DNA of 64,000 nt from Rotaria socialis. Lineage: Eukaryota; Rotifera; Eurotatoria; Philodinida; Philodinidae. Under the pieces are notes generated by a model. The model saw only the letters and a program-made list of their open reading frames with translations, made no database searches and had not been told where the DNA came from. The stretch is from contig CAJNYU010002278.1 in NCBI GenBank assembly GCA_905331475.1, forward strand, positions 1-64,000, given 5' to 3'. A program made the position numbers and the translations under genes. Of this stretch, positions 13,556 to 25,670 are shown piece by piece (within the stretch, counting starts at the first letter, position 1; every line of letters starts with the position of its first letter).

Positions 13556-16341
13556 ATGAATTCACCAGCATCAATAATCGATGAACAAAAAAAAAGAGCT
13601 GATGAAAAATTTCGTGAAAAAGTCAAACGAAAAACACGTCTAGTCACATATGAAAAAACAAAACAAGGCAATACAGTTATTCATCATCGATTAGACTTGT
13701 CAAAACGTACATTTCTTGTTCCACAACGAACAATGTATGAAGAAAATCTTGAACCGATACCGCCCCTAATTCCTGTTCAACGTCCAACGAGCACTCTTAA
13801 ATTACAGTCTAAAACATCGGATATCAATACAATAAGTCATTTTAGTCAAAAATCTGAAACCAAACAATCTTTCTATTCTACTGCTGCTAGTCTTTCTCCG
13901 ATTCAAGAGGAACCAGAAGAAACTGAATCATCAAAAGAAATCTTACTCGATATTATGAGTAAAGATTTATTGGTAAATAAATCATCTGGATTTTTAAATT
14001 TTGATAATCATGAAAAAATACCTTCGAAATTATCAGATATCGTTCAATCGGTTGAAGAAATAACCCAAGTAATACATTCACGTAGTATAAATTTAAAACC
14101 CTATCTTTGTACACCAAGGCATCTTCTTCTTCCTTCTCACCGAAGGATTTGGAGCCAACAATGAACATCTCCGAAATCAAAATTTCAGCAATATCTCAGC
14201 AGACGAAGGAACAAAAAATTCATAAAAAGAAATCTGCCAAGAGAAAACATCAATCTGTTGCTATCAAACAAATCGAAGATGTTGAACCAGAAGAAATTCT
14301 GCCTACCCAAACTTTCCATATCGAACTCGAGAGCCAGGAAACTGAACCAGTGCCTCCTGTTGTATCTGAAGGAAAAGTTATCTATCATAAATTTGGCGAT
14401 GGTGGTAAACTAAAGAAGAAGAAGACGAAGAAAAAGTTAAAAACAACCAAACAAACAAATACTAAAGATAATAGAATAAAGAAGAAAATCGAAAAATTGC
14501 CCGAAGAAGAATCGGTTATATTAACTCCACGTAAAGCAGTTCCATTCATTTCTGCTACGCCAGACGAACAAATCGATGTTGAAGATTATGTTACAATAAA
14601 ATCGAAAAAGAAAAGACGAAAACATTCATGTAAGCCTGACTTTTCTTTACCGACTATCGGATTCCGGTAGAATTGTAATGAAACAGTTTATCTAATAAAA
14701 TTCCGATTCACTTGCTATATTCTTTTTTTCTAATTTTTAGCTAAATCTCCTCGTAAACAATCACGATCTAAATCATCAAAAAAAAGTAAATCAACAAGTC
14801 GAAGAAGATTTAAGATAGACGACAAGACAGAAAACATTCCAATTGATTTAAAATCTGTAAAAAATAAAGAAACTATTGCAATGCATTTACTCAATGTAAA
14901 AAGATTTACAGTTCCACCTTTATCGGCTATCAATTTTGATCAGACACGTCATCAATACAGTAATACAAATGAAAAGCTCCATCGAACTCGCTTACATCTA
15001 TTGAAACCTATGATAAAAAATTTCGATTTCGATAATAATCATCGTGATCATTTTCATGATATTGATGCATATGATCTTGACAGGGAATTATTTGATTTTA
15101 ATAACGATACAAAAGAAATCGATCAACCAGCAATGTTTTCAGAATATATCCGTAAGTGATCAAATCTGAAAAGACCTAAATTCTTTTGTCATACCATTTC
15201 TAGCGGAATTTTTTCAAAAGCAAGCTGAAGAAAAACACATTCGTCGCACTTCATTAACAGCCATTAGGAGAGATGAACATTTTAGTAAACGTCTAGCTCC
15301 AAGAGTGCCTCAATTATATAATGGATGGCAACCCAGCGATACAAGTAAGCAAAATTGAATTAACAAAATCTGAATTATGCTTGAGACTCTTTCATGTAAA
15401 TTTTGTTGATGAATCAATTTTAGTTTGTGCACATACAGATGAATTTCGTCCGTTGAACAAATATATGATGTCAGATATATCCTATTACTTTGACGATGAT
15501 TTCATTGATGAATCAGGTTTATTTAAAAAGCAAAACAAATTAGATAAGTGTGCATCTTTGACTTCAAAAGTCTAATAATAATTAGAATACTTTCGATTGT
15601 AGAATTGAATCTCGAGTTAAACAAACAACGCAACGTTTTCGTGATGATTATATTGTTAAAGAATTTTTCAATTGTTGGAAAGATTATACCGTAGAACAAG
15701 CTCGTATTCTTGAATTAAGACGAAAACGCGTTACAATTGATTTTCGTGAATTTTGGTTTCAAGACGCTCTTTCCGATCCATTCTATTCTTATTTTGAACA
15801 ACCATTGGATTGTATTAAAAAACAAGATAATCATCATCAAATGGCATATCGTTTACACAAACGTCTTGTACGTACAGGCCGTGAACAACCCAAGGAAACT
15901 ATGAATGGCGTAGATCGTTCATCATTTTTACCTGTTCTTTTTAATTTACCAAAAAATAATTTCGATCGACAAGTATCGCTTAGTCGACGTCGACAACTAA
16001 TTAATTATGATGATGATGATAAAAATTATCTTGTTCCTTTATCAAATTTAATTACGCATCATGATGAAATTTTACCGTTAATACGCGAACGTATTCAGTT
16101 TATTAATCGAAGTAAAGCTCATATAAATATCCATCGTGATGAATTAGCTATCAAGCAAATTTTACTGAATAGTTCATTACTACAACAAGGAACTATGAAA
16201 GACTTGGATACATTAATTACCGATTATTACGCATCTATCGTTGACCAACACGATAAAAAAAGTTTACCAAAATCATTCAGTAGCATTGTTAAATTGCCCA
16301 TGTTAAAATCATCTCGTCAAGCATTGACTATTTCACACTAG
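13556..16341 (+). CDS. Unrecognised basic, Lys/Ser-rich protein (812 residues), or 3' part of the preceding giant gene
   Basis: Six exons fit: 13556-14068, 14119-14629, 14741-15151, 15204-15344, 15424-15547 and 15603-16341. They total 2,439 bases, exactly 813 codons with TAG. Exon 2 is strongly basic (runs of KKKKTKKK type) and exon 3 begins with an SR/SK-rich stretch, suggesting a nuclear or nucleic-acid-contacting segment. The last exon is a soluble mixed helical region containing DYIVKEFFNCWKDYT and VTIDFREFWF. No known domain was recognised. The 218 bases before its ATG contain no long frame. However, an acceptor at 13545-13546 followed by open codons FVD before the ATG matches a donor at 13323 in phase, so this may simply be the end of the 1619 gene. 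It converges on STEEP1, 281 bases away. Confidence 0.65.
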
Positions 16342-16622
16342 AATGTGAAGACACAATAGTTCCTAACACTCGAACTAAACTTTTAATTATATATGTGCTT
16401 ATTTAGTATTTTAGTCGAATAAATAATGGTTTTCGTTGGTTTTCTGAAATTATTTTTAAAATTTTCTCTATTGGAATATTTAGCAGATTAGGATATATCG
16501 TAGCTACTGACCTACATTTAGAATTCAGGCACACCCTGACGATCTCCGGAATCATGCAATTTTGTTTTTGACGAAAAGATGGACAATCTTCTTTTATATT
16601 TATACAATATACAAAACTTAAA

Positions 16623-17510
16623 TTATTTATCAATCAATGTTCCTCGAATATTCGCTCGTTTCGCTTCTTGCTCACGTCGTGCAGCCTAAAACAAACAACA
16701 AACATGCATGACAACTATAATTGATAAATTATTTCAACAAACCTCTTCAATTGCTTTTCGTTTATTCATTCCTTTTCTTTCAAGTTGTTTTTCAATAACG
16801 CGTGCATTCTGTGTGTAAGAATTAGCAATTTCTCTTGCTTCCAATTCTTCTTCTTCTTCGTCCAGCGTTGATACGGTAACCGATGATGTTTTTCCACGAT
16901 CTTCACGTTTAATATTTTTAATAACTTTCTTCGATTCAGACCCAAGAACTTGATTGTATATATTCGATGCATCAGTTGCTTCGATTGTTAAAGCGCCATC
17001 GAAAATAAATGTTATAGGACTACTAAGAGCATGCTGATAAAATAGCGAAAGACCACACCTAATAGCAAAAGAAAATTTTTTAAGACAATCATATCGAATT
17101 AACTTCGTGGTTTAATTTACTTTAAACATTTTTTTCTATATTGTGTTTCAATACCTTCATCTCTATGAAAGAAAAATGATTATATTACACGAATAGATAA
17201 CTGAAAACAATTTACTTTCGACGAATATAAGCAGGTGAATCTTCATCTTTACAAAACTTTTTATGTGCATGCTGCTTCGAATCAATAACACGAGCTCGAT
17301 CACGTTTTCTCATTGGTAAATATTCTAATCCACAATCTAGAAATGATTTTCTACACATAGAAAATTGAATAAGAAATTTATTTTGTATTTACCTAGAATC
17401 AATGCCATTTGTCCGCATAAACAATAACAGATATGTGGAGGATTTTCATAAATTTCTTCTTGATCATCATCAAGAATAACACGTTTTTTATCACTTGCAT
17501 TATCGTCCAT
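16623..17510 (-). CDS. STEEP1: STEEP1 (STING ER exit protein) homologue
   Basis: Five exons on the minus strand: 17510-17393, 17336-17216, 17162-17121, 17058-16743 and 16685-16623. They total 660 bases (219 residues), close to the roughly 220-residue human protein formerly CXorf56. Family hallmarks are clear. The first CxC-type site is in [10 protein letters not shown], followed by [11 protein letters not shown]. The second Cys pair is in [15 protein letters not shown]. Then come [20 protein letters not shown] and the conserved end [15 protein letters not shown] and GTLIDK. In vertebrates STEEP1 promotes exit of STING from the ER by helping membrane curvature; earlier work also placed it near spliceosomal proteins. 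The role here is inferred by homology. Every splice junction is GT-AG and in phase. Confidence 0.95.
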
Positions 17511-18164
17511 AATTTTTATTTAATGAATCTAAAATATCTGGTGTAATGACGTACTTTTTGCTTTTGGCACGGCGTTCTTAGCATCATGTCAGAGTAGTCT
17601 TTATGATAGACTAGAAGTTATAGCTACTTAGCCTTACTTTGCTTCGGTACTACCACTTTATATTGACTGAGATCGTCATTGCCGGTTCTGATGTCTGGCT
17701 TCATCTATTGTGTTCACTGTCATGAATAGTATTTTCTTGAATATTCGTGAAGGTCGTTCATTGACTAGTAATTACTGCACAATGAATTGCAGCATTTCCG
17801 TTTTCTTAGTTATTTCCTTTTGTAGATCACAGTGATATGTAGAGAATTGTAATTAGATGTGTATCAACATTGATAGACGAAGGCGTAAAGAGGGTGAAGC
17901 GGAGGCGAGTGCTCAACGTAGCAGAGCATTACGTTCTCGCCTATAAATACTGTTTGTAAAAACAGAAAAGTATGTAGATTCTTTTGGATTTACAAACAAA
18001 ATTTACAGGTCAAAAACTTATCAAAATTAGTCGTCAAAGTGTTATTCGTATAGATTTTCGATTATCTTCTGGTTTAACTACTAATCTTAAGGTAAGAAAA
18101 TAGGATTTAATCAATGAAACTGTATTTTAATATACTATTCCATTTCTATACTAGTAGTTCACAT
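17511..18164. other. Intergenic upstream of STEEP1, with an orphan exon-like segment
   Basis: This is the likely STEEP1 promoter side; no promoter motif is secure. An 83-base segment at 18009-18091 has a ttacag acceptor on its left and a gtaaga donor on its right. In one plus-strand frame it is fully open (beginning QKLIKISRQS). I could not connect it to other exons, and the first MITE begins 73 bases further on. It could be a real short exon, a gene relic or chance. Confidence 0.35.
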
Positions 18165-18564
18165 CAGTGTTTCCAATGGCAAGTGTACACAGCAGAAGCA
18201 AAATGTACAGAACATCTGATAGTTTTGATTTACACTCTGCTATACACATGCCCAGAAAAACAAAGTGTACAATGTGCACTTTGCTAAAATAGTTTACACA
18301 CGAATTTCTTTGATCTCTGAACCTTAAAAGCCGCATATAGTTTTAAATTAATTAAGTATGATATTTTTTTTCGCTAGTGATCAAAATGTTTGTTTCATGA
18401 GATAAAAAATAGCGAAAATTATATTTTGTTTTCTAGATTGTGAAAATTAGGTTTTTGTACACTTTGATACACTTTGCTGAAAATAGTAAAGTGCAATGTA
18501 CACTTTGCTCAAAGAAAACAAAGTGTACAGGACATTTTGTTTTAGACTTCCATTGGAAACACTG
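18165..18564. mobile_element. hAT-type MITE, copy 1 (400 bp)
   Basis: The element starts with CAGTGTTTCCAATGG and ends with its inverse CCATTGGAAACACTG. It is flanked by a perfect 8-bp target duplication, gttcacat, at 18157-18164 and 18565-18572. The eight-base duplication and CAGTG start are hallmarks of the hAT superfamily. It encodes no transposase; the short open frame inside is shared by copy 2 and comes from the element. Internal subrepeats of the aaagtgtaca type occur several times. Confidence 0.92.
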
Positions 18565-18646
18565 GTTCACATCATGACTATCATTAGGAAAGAAAATGAC
18601 TAATGAAATATGAAAAACGCTTCTCTAAAAACTAACTTATTGGTAG

Positions 18647-19053
18647 CAGTGTTTCCAATGGAAGTCTAAAACAAAATGTCCTGTACACTTCGTTTTTTAT
18701 GAGCAAAGTGCACATTGCACTTTACTATTTTCAGCAAAGTGTATCAAAGTGTACAAAAATCTAATTTTTACAATCTAGAAAACAAAATATAATTTTCGCT
18801 ATTTTTTATCTCATGAAACAAACATTTTGATCACTAGCGAAAAAAAAATATCATACTTAATTAATTTAAAACTATATGCGGCTTTTAAGGTTCAGAGATC
18901 AAAGAAATTCGTGTGTAAACTATTTTAGCAAAGTGCACATTGTACACTTTGTTTTTCTGGGCATGTGTATGTGTATAGCAGAGTATAAATCAAAACTATC
19001 AGATGTTCTGTACATTTTGCTTCTGCTGTGTACACTTGCCATTGGAAACTTTG
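18647..19053. mobile_element. hAT-type MITE, copy 2 (407 bp), inverted relative to copy 1
   Basis: This is the same family as copy 1 in reverse orientation, 82 bases away. It starts with CAGTGTTTCCAATGG and ends with CCATTGGAAACTTTG, slightly changed at the tip. The target duplication is attggtag at 18639-18646 against atgggtag at 19054-19061, one mismatch. Separate duplications show two independent insertions rather than one foldback element. Together they form inverted arms of about 400 bases that could pair as RNA. Confidence 0.92.
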
Positions 19054-19061
19054 ATGGGTAG

Positions 19062-20441
19062 TATGCCAAAAAGATTTTTCTAATGAATATGCTTAGTAAT
19101 AATAAATAATGAAAGTAATTTCTAAATTTTTTTTTTCGTTTTGATGAAATATGATTGGTAATGTCGATAGTCCATTCTGATTGAGGAAAAACTTCAATTA
19201 CCTGCGACCTCTATATGTAAAAGAAAATCTGATTTTTCTCTTTTAAACGTTATTTGGAAATTAATTTGACAATAGCATATTTTACTAGCATAAACTTCAA
19301 TCGATAGCAAACTTTCATGGGTAAGTTTATTTATATAATATATCAAATCATATTCATCGTATCTATTGTTTTTTAACTGAAATATTTTCATATCGAGATT
19401 CTTTTGAAAATTGTTTCGTTTGAAATCTTCGATTTAATTCTTGCAATAAATTAAATATCATAGGAGAGAAATTTTTATTTTATAATTATTATTTAAAATA
19501 AGTGAATTAATTCATTTAGTTCTGATGATTAATGGAAGTGTTCTTTCACAGTTCTGTTTTATCTCTTATTCGTAGATATGACCCAGTAGAAAAATATCGC
19601 CGCACAATCAATAGCTTGAATAAAATTATCGATAACAGGAGAAGAATATACTTCCCTTTTTTTTGAACCTGAATAATGACGAATGTCGATATATATATAT
19701 ATATAACAATATATACTTTTTTTTTAGTAAGATTTACATAGATATATTGTTTCATGTGATAATTCTATTGCAGAAAAATTCATTTATTCATTGAATTTTT
19801 TTAAGTCACTCGGGGAGTTCGATGATCACGAGTTAGCTGTCATCCGTTGTCGTCTTCTCTCTGTATTCATCTACACATACACTGTTTTAATCGAAATGAG
19901 TTTAAATGCAGCACGCACACACTTGACTGGTGCTCATCAAATGCATGCCATCCATCCGAACAGTGAATGTGATTACACCAGTCAGTATATTCTGTCTCTC
20001 CTCGTCGATCTACCTTATTCTTTCGTGCTACACGCACATACATATGCATTTATATATGAGTATCTTTGGTTGCTAAAAACGACTAAATGAAATTTCTTGA
20101 GGATAAAATGCGCGGGATCCATATCGTTCGAGCGTGAAATCGAAACATTACTCATTAGGCCGACCGACTCGTTACTATTCTAAATCAACCGAGTTCTACT
20201 AGTGGCATTGATGATAAGATGGCTACGTGCTTTCATGCATGTATGAGTCTCTTTTTCACTCTTTTTTTCTCTCTCGTAACATATATATATATATCTGCTT
20301 TCTTCTTTTTTCTTTTTTTCTGCTTGCATTCGATGCTTGTGATGAACTCACATACACATACACCAATATACGCGTTAGATCGACCAACCTACTATCTATT
20401 GCAGTGAAGCATAGCATATTTTTACGGTCTCTGGAGATACG

Positions 20442-20492
<51 letters not shown>

Positions 20493-23400
20493 GTACGGCA
20501 TTCATAGAAACGCAAAGGAATCTGTAAGAATTATTGTATTGAGAAAAAGAATATAAGCATACGAGTAAACAGAGAATAGATGCCGAAGAAAAATTATATC
20601 TTCATAACTGCGTAAAAGTGCTACTCAACGGGACGTCATCATTGTCGTCACCCGAATGGAACGAAATGGTAGAATGCATTGGTCTCCAACTGTTATATAT
20701 CAAGCAAGCAATATAACAGTCATCTGGTGCAATAATGAATGAGGTGATCTTCTCCTTGTCGCTGTCTCTCTTTATCGTTCTTCCACCCACTTTTCGGTGC
20801 GCTCCTCTTCCCATCATCGGCTATGTGTGAGTGCGTGTGTGTGTCCGTAAGCGTGTACTCGTTTTGTGTGTGTGTTTGTAGAGAATCAATAGCTGACAAA
20901 GACAAAACGAAGCGAGCACACATATACACAGACGTATAACGGTGAGGGGGAAAAAAGATTAAAAGCTCGCAAAGCGAAACCAAACCGTCGAGAACGGAAC
21001 AAACGAAATGAGACAACGCGACGAGAGTATAAGCGCACGCGGCGTGCCGTTTTTTTTTGTATCTATCAAAAAGAAAAAAAAAAGCCGAGAGAATGAGAGC
21101 GACATCGACAAAACGAAAGTAAAAGATGGTAAGTAGGTGAGGGTAACTATAACTTCAGTTAAAACGAAGAAAGCATAAAATAATTGAAGCATAGAATATA
21201 TATATGTATGCGTATACATCGAACACGTAGATTATATTGATAGAAGCAAATGAGAACACAGCAAAGTCTCCGAGCGAGACGATTACGGCCCTCGCCAATA
21301 GTCTTATTATCTTGAACAAACACAGGTGTCTAAATATCATCATCTATTTTATTCATTCGCTTTCTAAAGCTTGTCTCGTTGTCATCAACAGAATGATACA
21401 TGCTTGTTCTACTACTCCTGCATAGTTTAGTTTGTATACATCGATTTGTCGGTGAGATGGGAGAGTGGGACTAACGTTTGTTCGCGCCTGCATACCATAC
21501 ACAGAAAATATAATTATCCCTCTCTCTCTCTCTCTGTGTCGTTCTTCTTTTCCTCTCGTTTTCATAGATGTATATATCGTTCGCTTGTTCGCTTCATCGC
21601 AGACGTGCTGTATGGTGGTGGCGGCAACAGCAGAACGTAATCGAACCGTGATGCGTGTCATTCTATGCCACTTACATATGGCACTCTACGATAGCTACAC
21701 CCACATCAACAACCATCATAAGACGACGGTACTACTTTTATCGATGTATGCATGGCTATAAGCTATACGAACGAGAAAAGAGTCGAGTATACATGATTTC
21801 ATCATCATAATGGTGAACTAAAGCCAATAGGGCGAGTAGTATACATAAAACGAAGGGGAGAGAGAGAGAGAGACCCGGAGAGAAAAAGAAGGAGAGATAG
21901 ATGCATGACGGACTAGAACAGATCACCTTTTTTCGCTCACTACTACTACTACTATTATTTCTCGTTGTCTTGCGTTTGCGCATTGTTGGTCTATAGTAAA
22001 TAGCAACCACTGTACCGGGGCAACACAGCACGCATCATTCTCTACTTCCTAATATTCTTTTTGTCTCTAGCGCTCATCGGAATTCAACGTAATTTCTTTT
22101 CTTCTTCTTCGTTTTTTTTTTCGTACTTAATTTCTATCTTATTCTTCATTTTGTCCCTTTCTTTTTTGTTTTACTTCTCACTCAATTGACAACCTCGATT
22201 TATCGATCTAATTGAGTTGTCTATCATCACTGCAGTTTGTGTCAAGGTTTTGCATGTCTAATCCTTCAGTAGACACCCGAAAGCTTTGCGTCATTTTTTT
22301 TTCTTTTTGTATACTGTAGATCAACGCATGATCGAGCCTTTGAGTGAGTATGTGGGTATGTAAGCACTTTTTTCTTTTTTATAGGTTAATGTTGAGGGGT
22401 AGTTGTTACTTGATGATGATATGTCTGGAGGAGAGAGAAAACGCATCAACATCAGAAACAAGAGGAGAAAGCGAGAAAAAAATCAAGAGGAATAAGATTC
22501 GTTCCACATGATGAACAACGAACGACAGCATCATTCTCTCTTTTCCTATATATTTATATAAATAAATGTCGCTCGTTTGTCGATCGCGTTCTTCTGCATA
22601 GCATCGCTACTAGCATACACATAAACATATACGGTGCCAAACTAGGTGAATGGAAAAAAAATGAAGGGTACAAGCAAATACGAAGAAAAATCATTGTCTT
22701 TCATGCATAAACAACACACTGTTGTCGACACGCTTTTTTTCTTCCTCATCGTCTATTTCTTCTCTCTCTCTCTCTTTGCCTCTTGGCCATATTCTTCCTT
22801 CTCGATTTCTTTTACTGTAACATATTTCTGTGTCTCAAAAACAAGAAATAACCTGTCCTTCTCGCTTTAATCAAAGACATACACAACATCGTTTCCTATT
22901 TGCTTGGTTACACACGCAATTAGTCACGCCGATGGGAATTCTCTCTTAATACTTTTCTATTTCGATAATTATAAACTGTCAACTATGTTGATTCTAATGA
23001 CGATGGTAGTATTAGCCATACATCTATGCAGATGTGTTGCCGAGCGGCTGATTACTTGAATAGATGAAGCGTGTCTGTCTGTCTGTTTGCCTGCCTGCCT
23101 GCCTGCCTATCTCTTATAGAGCATGCAAGCACAAGCGCGTCTGGCGTTTTCTTCCTTCTCATTTTTTTTTCTGCAAAAATTTTTTGTTCTTTATACATGA
23201 ACGCGCTACTGCTTGCTTCACGGAGCAAGAGAGGCAGAGGAAAGGCAGTATTAACGGCAACGAAGAGAACTCGTGCGTGAACAAAACCGATCGTTAATGA
23301 GAAGAGGAGTGTAGGCGATGACGACAGCCGCATCTATAATCTTGAAAAATGTCCTTCTATTTTTTTCGGCTGTTGCCAGTGAAGCAGCAACAGCCATACT

Positions 23401-23710
23401 CTTCGTTTGAAGTAAAGAGGAAGAAAAAATTCAGAATATGATACCATTTTGTTAACTGTAAGTATACTGCGAAAAGCAGAGAAGAAAGAAAGAGTAACGA
23501 AATGAGAGTGCATCAATCATGCACAACCGAATATGTTAAAATAGGGTGGAAAAAAAGAAAAAAGAGAAAATGCTTGATTTTTACCAAACCACGTACTTAA
23601 TGTAATATATATATATAAATATATATATTTTTTTTTGTTTCAGATCATGACAAACATTTGCTATTAGCTGTATTTTTCTCCTCTCGTTTCTGTCACTGAC
23701 TGATACAATA
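19062..23710. other. Intergenic or 5' regulatory and UTR region of the Pax gene, microsatellite-rich
   Basis: No protein gene is supported. The segment 20,250-23,650 is rich in CT, GA, CA/TG and TA tracts, and the many short open frames there are low-complexity. A compound (GC)(AC)(AT) run lies at 20441-20492, CT runs near 21518 and 22759, and CTGC/TGCC repeats near 23078-23110. An intron acceptor-like site (pyrimidines then cag at 23641-23643) lies 68 bases before the Pax ATG, so a 5' UTR exon probably lies somewhere in this region. Confidence 0.5.
20441..20492. repeat. Compound GC/AC/AT dinucleotide microsatellite
   Basis: A gc run passes directly into an ac run of about a dozen units and then an at run. 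Open frames crossing it on both strands are artefacts. Confidence 0.85.
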
Positions 23711-25381
23711 ATGACTGATAAGCATTCAACTGATCAGAATAATAATAATAACAATAATAATAACAAGAGAAAAGATACTGATAGTAGTGACGAAAAAATT
23801 GAGAATTATAAAAATGAAATCACAGAATCCATACATGACGGTAAGAAATAATCAATTTTAATTCATTCTTATTTTTATTTTCGTTGTAGCTCAAGACAAA
23901 ATTCAAGATTCAGCAAGCAGCACTTCTTCCACTGGCATAAAAAGACGTAAGCAATTGAGTTTTGTCCCTCTGTCTTCTTATTAATCGATTTAAACCAATT
24001 GATTTAAATCAATTGATAGCAAATCATTAAATTATCTATTTTTCTTATTTAGAAAAAAATCGATTTTGCTCGTCATCAATGAATCAATTAGGTGGTGAAT
24101 TTATCAATGGTCGCCCATTACCAACTGATACACGTGAACGCATAGTTGAATTAGCTGAAAGTGGTGTACGCCCATGTGAAATAAGTCGCCAAGTAATAAA
24201 CTTTATCGCCAATTCGATATTTTTTCTAACCAAGTTTTATTTAGCTTCAAGTATCACACGGTTGTGTCAGTAAAATATTAAAAAGGTAAGTTTTGATTCT
24301 CTCAAAGGACGAATGAATGTGAAAAATATCTTTTACAAATTCAGATGTTTTTTTCTTCGATTATAGTGTAAGAGTAATTAGAAATAAAAGTTCAAATAAT
24401 AAAAGTTTTCCGGTGATGGTTTAAGCTGAATAAATATGCATGACTAACACACGACTCATATTTTTTTCTTGTTCGAAGAAGTTCAATAGATGAATATTGT
24501 TTTTGATATTTAATAGATATCGTCTATTTGGTACAACACATCCTGGTCTGATCGGTGGTTCAAAACCTAAAGTAGCCACACCAGACGTGGTTCGGCGTAT
24601 TCGTGAATATAAAGGAAATAATCCTCAAATATTTGCTTGGCAAATTCGTGAAAGTCTTCAAAAAGAAGGCATTTGCCCATCGGATAAACTGCCAAGTGTA
24701 TCATCCATAAATCGCATTGTACGTAGTAATCGACGTATTGTTTTCAATAATGATGGAACTATTACGGGTACGAGTATATATATATATATCAAGTTTATAG
24801 AGACCAAATTTTTCTAACATAAAATACTTTTCTCATTTTAGAATTCGATTCTGATTTCGATTCTCGTGATGGTAGTGATAATGAAAACGAAATTTTAATT
24901 AAATCCGAAGTAAGAATCAAGAAAAATTTGAAAAATGAAAAACTATTTTCCCACTCTAGTTAAGCCAAATTTCATCGTCGTCATCATCATCTCGTTCATC
25001 GAATATTCGTCATCGGGGTGATTGTCGTTGTGATGTTTGTATAAAAAAATATAAATTTGCCCCATCATTATGCAATACAAATAAAAAATCAGCCAACGCT
25101 GATCATGAAGAAACAAGTAAATACATGATTTATTTGATCTTAGCTAAATTCATTTCTTTTTTTCTCAAGGTGATTCGAACAGTATGTCGTTGACAACAGC
25201 CTCTGATGATGATCAAATAAAACAATCACCGCCGCCACCTCCCGCTATACATTGTCGTTTGACACCTACCAATGCTGAGGATGATACCAAACCACTGGAT
25301 TTATCAAAGAAACAAAGTGAACAACCATTAAATTTATGTTCGAAAAGAAAACGATCTACACCCGTTAGTCTGTCAAAACGA

Positions 25382-25413
<32 letters not shown>

Positions 25414-25591
25414 CAATATCACAGTTAGTCCTTCATCGGTACAAACCAATCCGGGATCATCAACGTTCCTACCATTTTATGCAATGACACCATTTTTTGA
25501 TTCGAATATATCAGCAAATCAACAAGAAATATTTCAACAAATGCAAACATATTATTTACAATTACAACAAAAATTAACCAAGAATAAATGA
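23711..25591 (+). CDS. Pax-family paired-domain transcription factor (421 residues)
   Basis: Eight exons: 23711-23840, 23890-23946, 24053-24192, 24245-24285, 24517-24767, 24842-24909, 24960-25116 and 25170-25591; the total is 422 codons. A complete paired domain runs from [15 protein letters not shown] through [23 protein letters not shown] and [11 protein letters not shown] to [11 protein letters not shown]. Both helix-turn-helix subdomains are therefore present. There is no homeodomain and no obvious octapeptide. The N-terminus is Asn/Ser-rich. The C-terminal exon carries KPLDLSKK and QPLNLCSK; PxDLS is the established CtBP co-repressor docking motif. A small Cys cluster, CRCDVCIKK, lies between them and the paired domain. 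An (AAT)n run encodes poly-Asn. Best placed near Pax2/5/8 or Poxn, but the subgroup is uncertain. It should act in the nucleus on paired-domain sites, probably as a repressor. Confidence 0.92.
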
Positions 25592-25636
25592 AATATTCTT
25601 TTTATTCTATATTTTCATCTAGTCAAATAAGACATC

Positions 25637-25670
<34 letters not shown>

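Noticed and set aside
18151-18336. Open frame starting MRLLRFRDQRN
   Set aside because: It is repeated at 18876-19061 because both lie in copies of the same MITE; no protein family and no start or splice support.
19791-23516. Many open frames of 60-110 residues on both strands
   Set aside because: They are made of CT, CA, TA and GA microsatellites (poly-Ser/Leu/Phe, His/Thr or Tyr/Ile) and overlap in several frames; no splice-consistent model.
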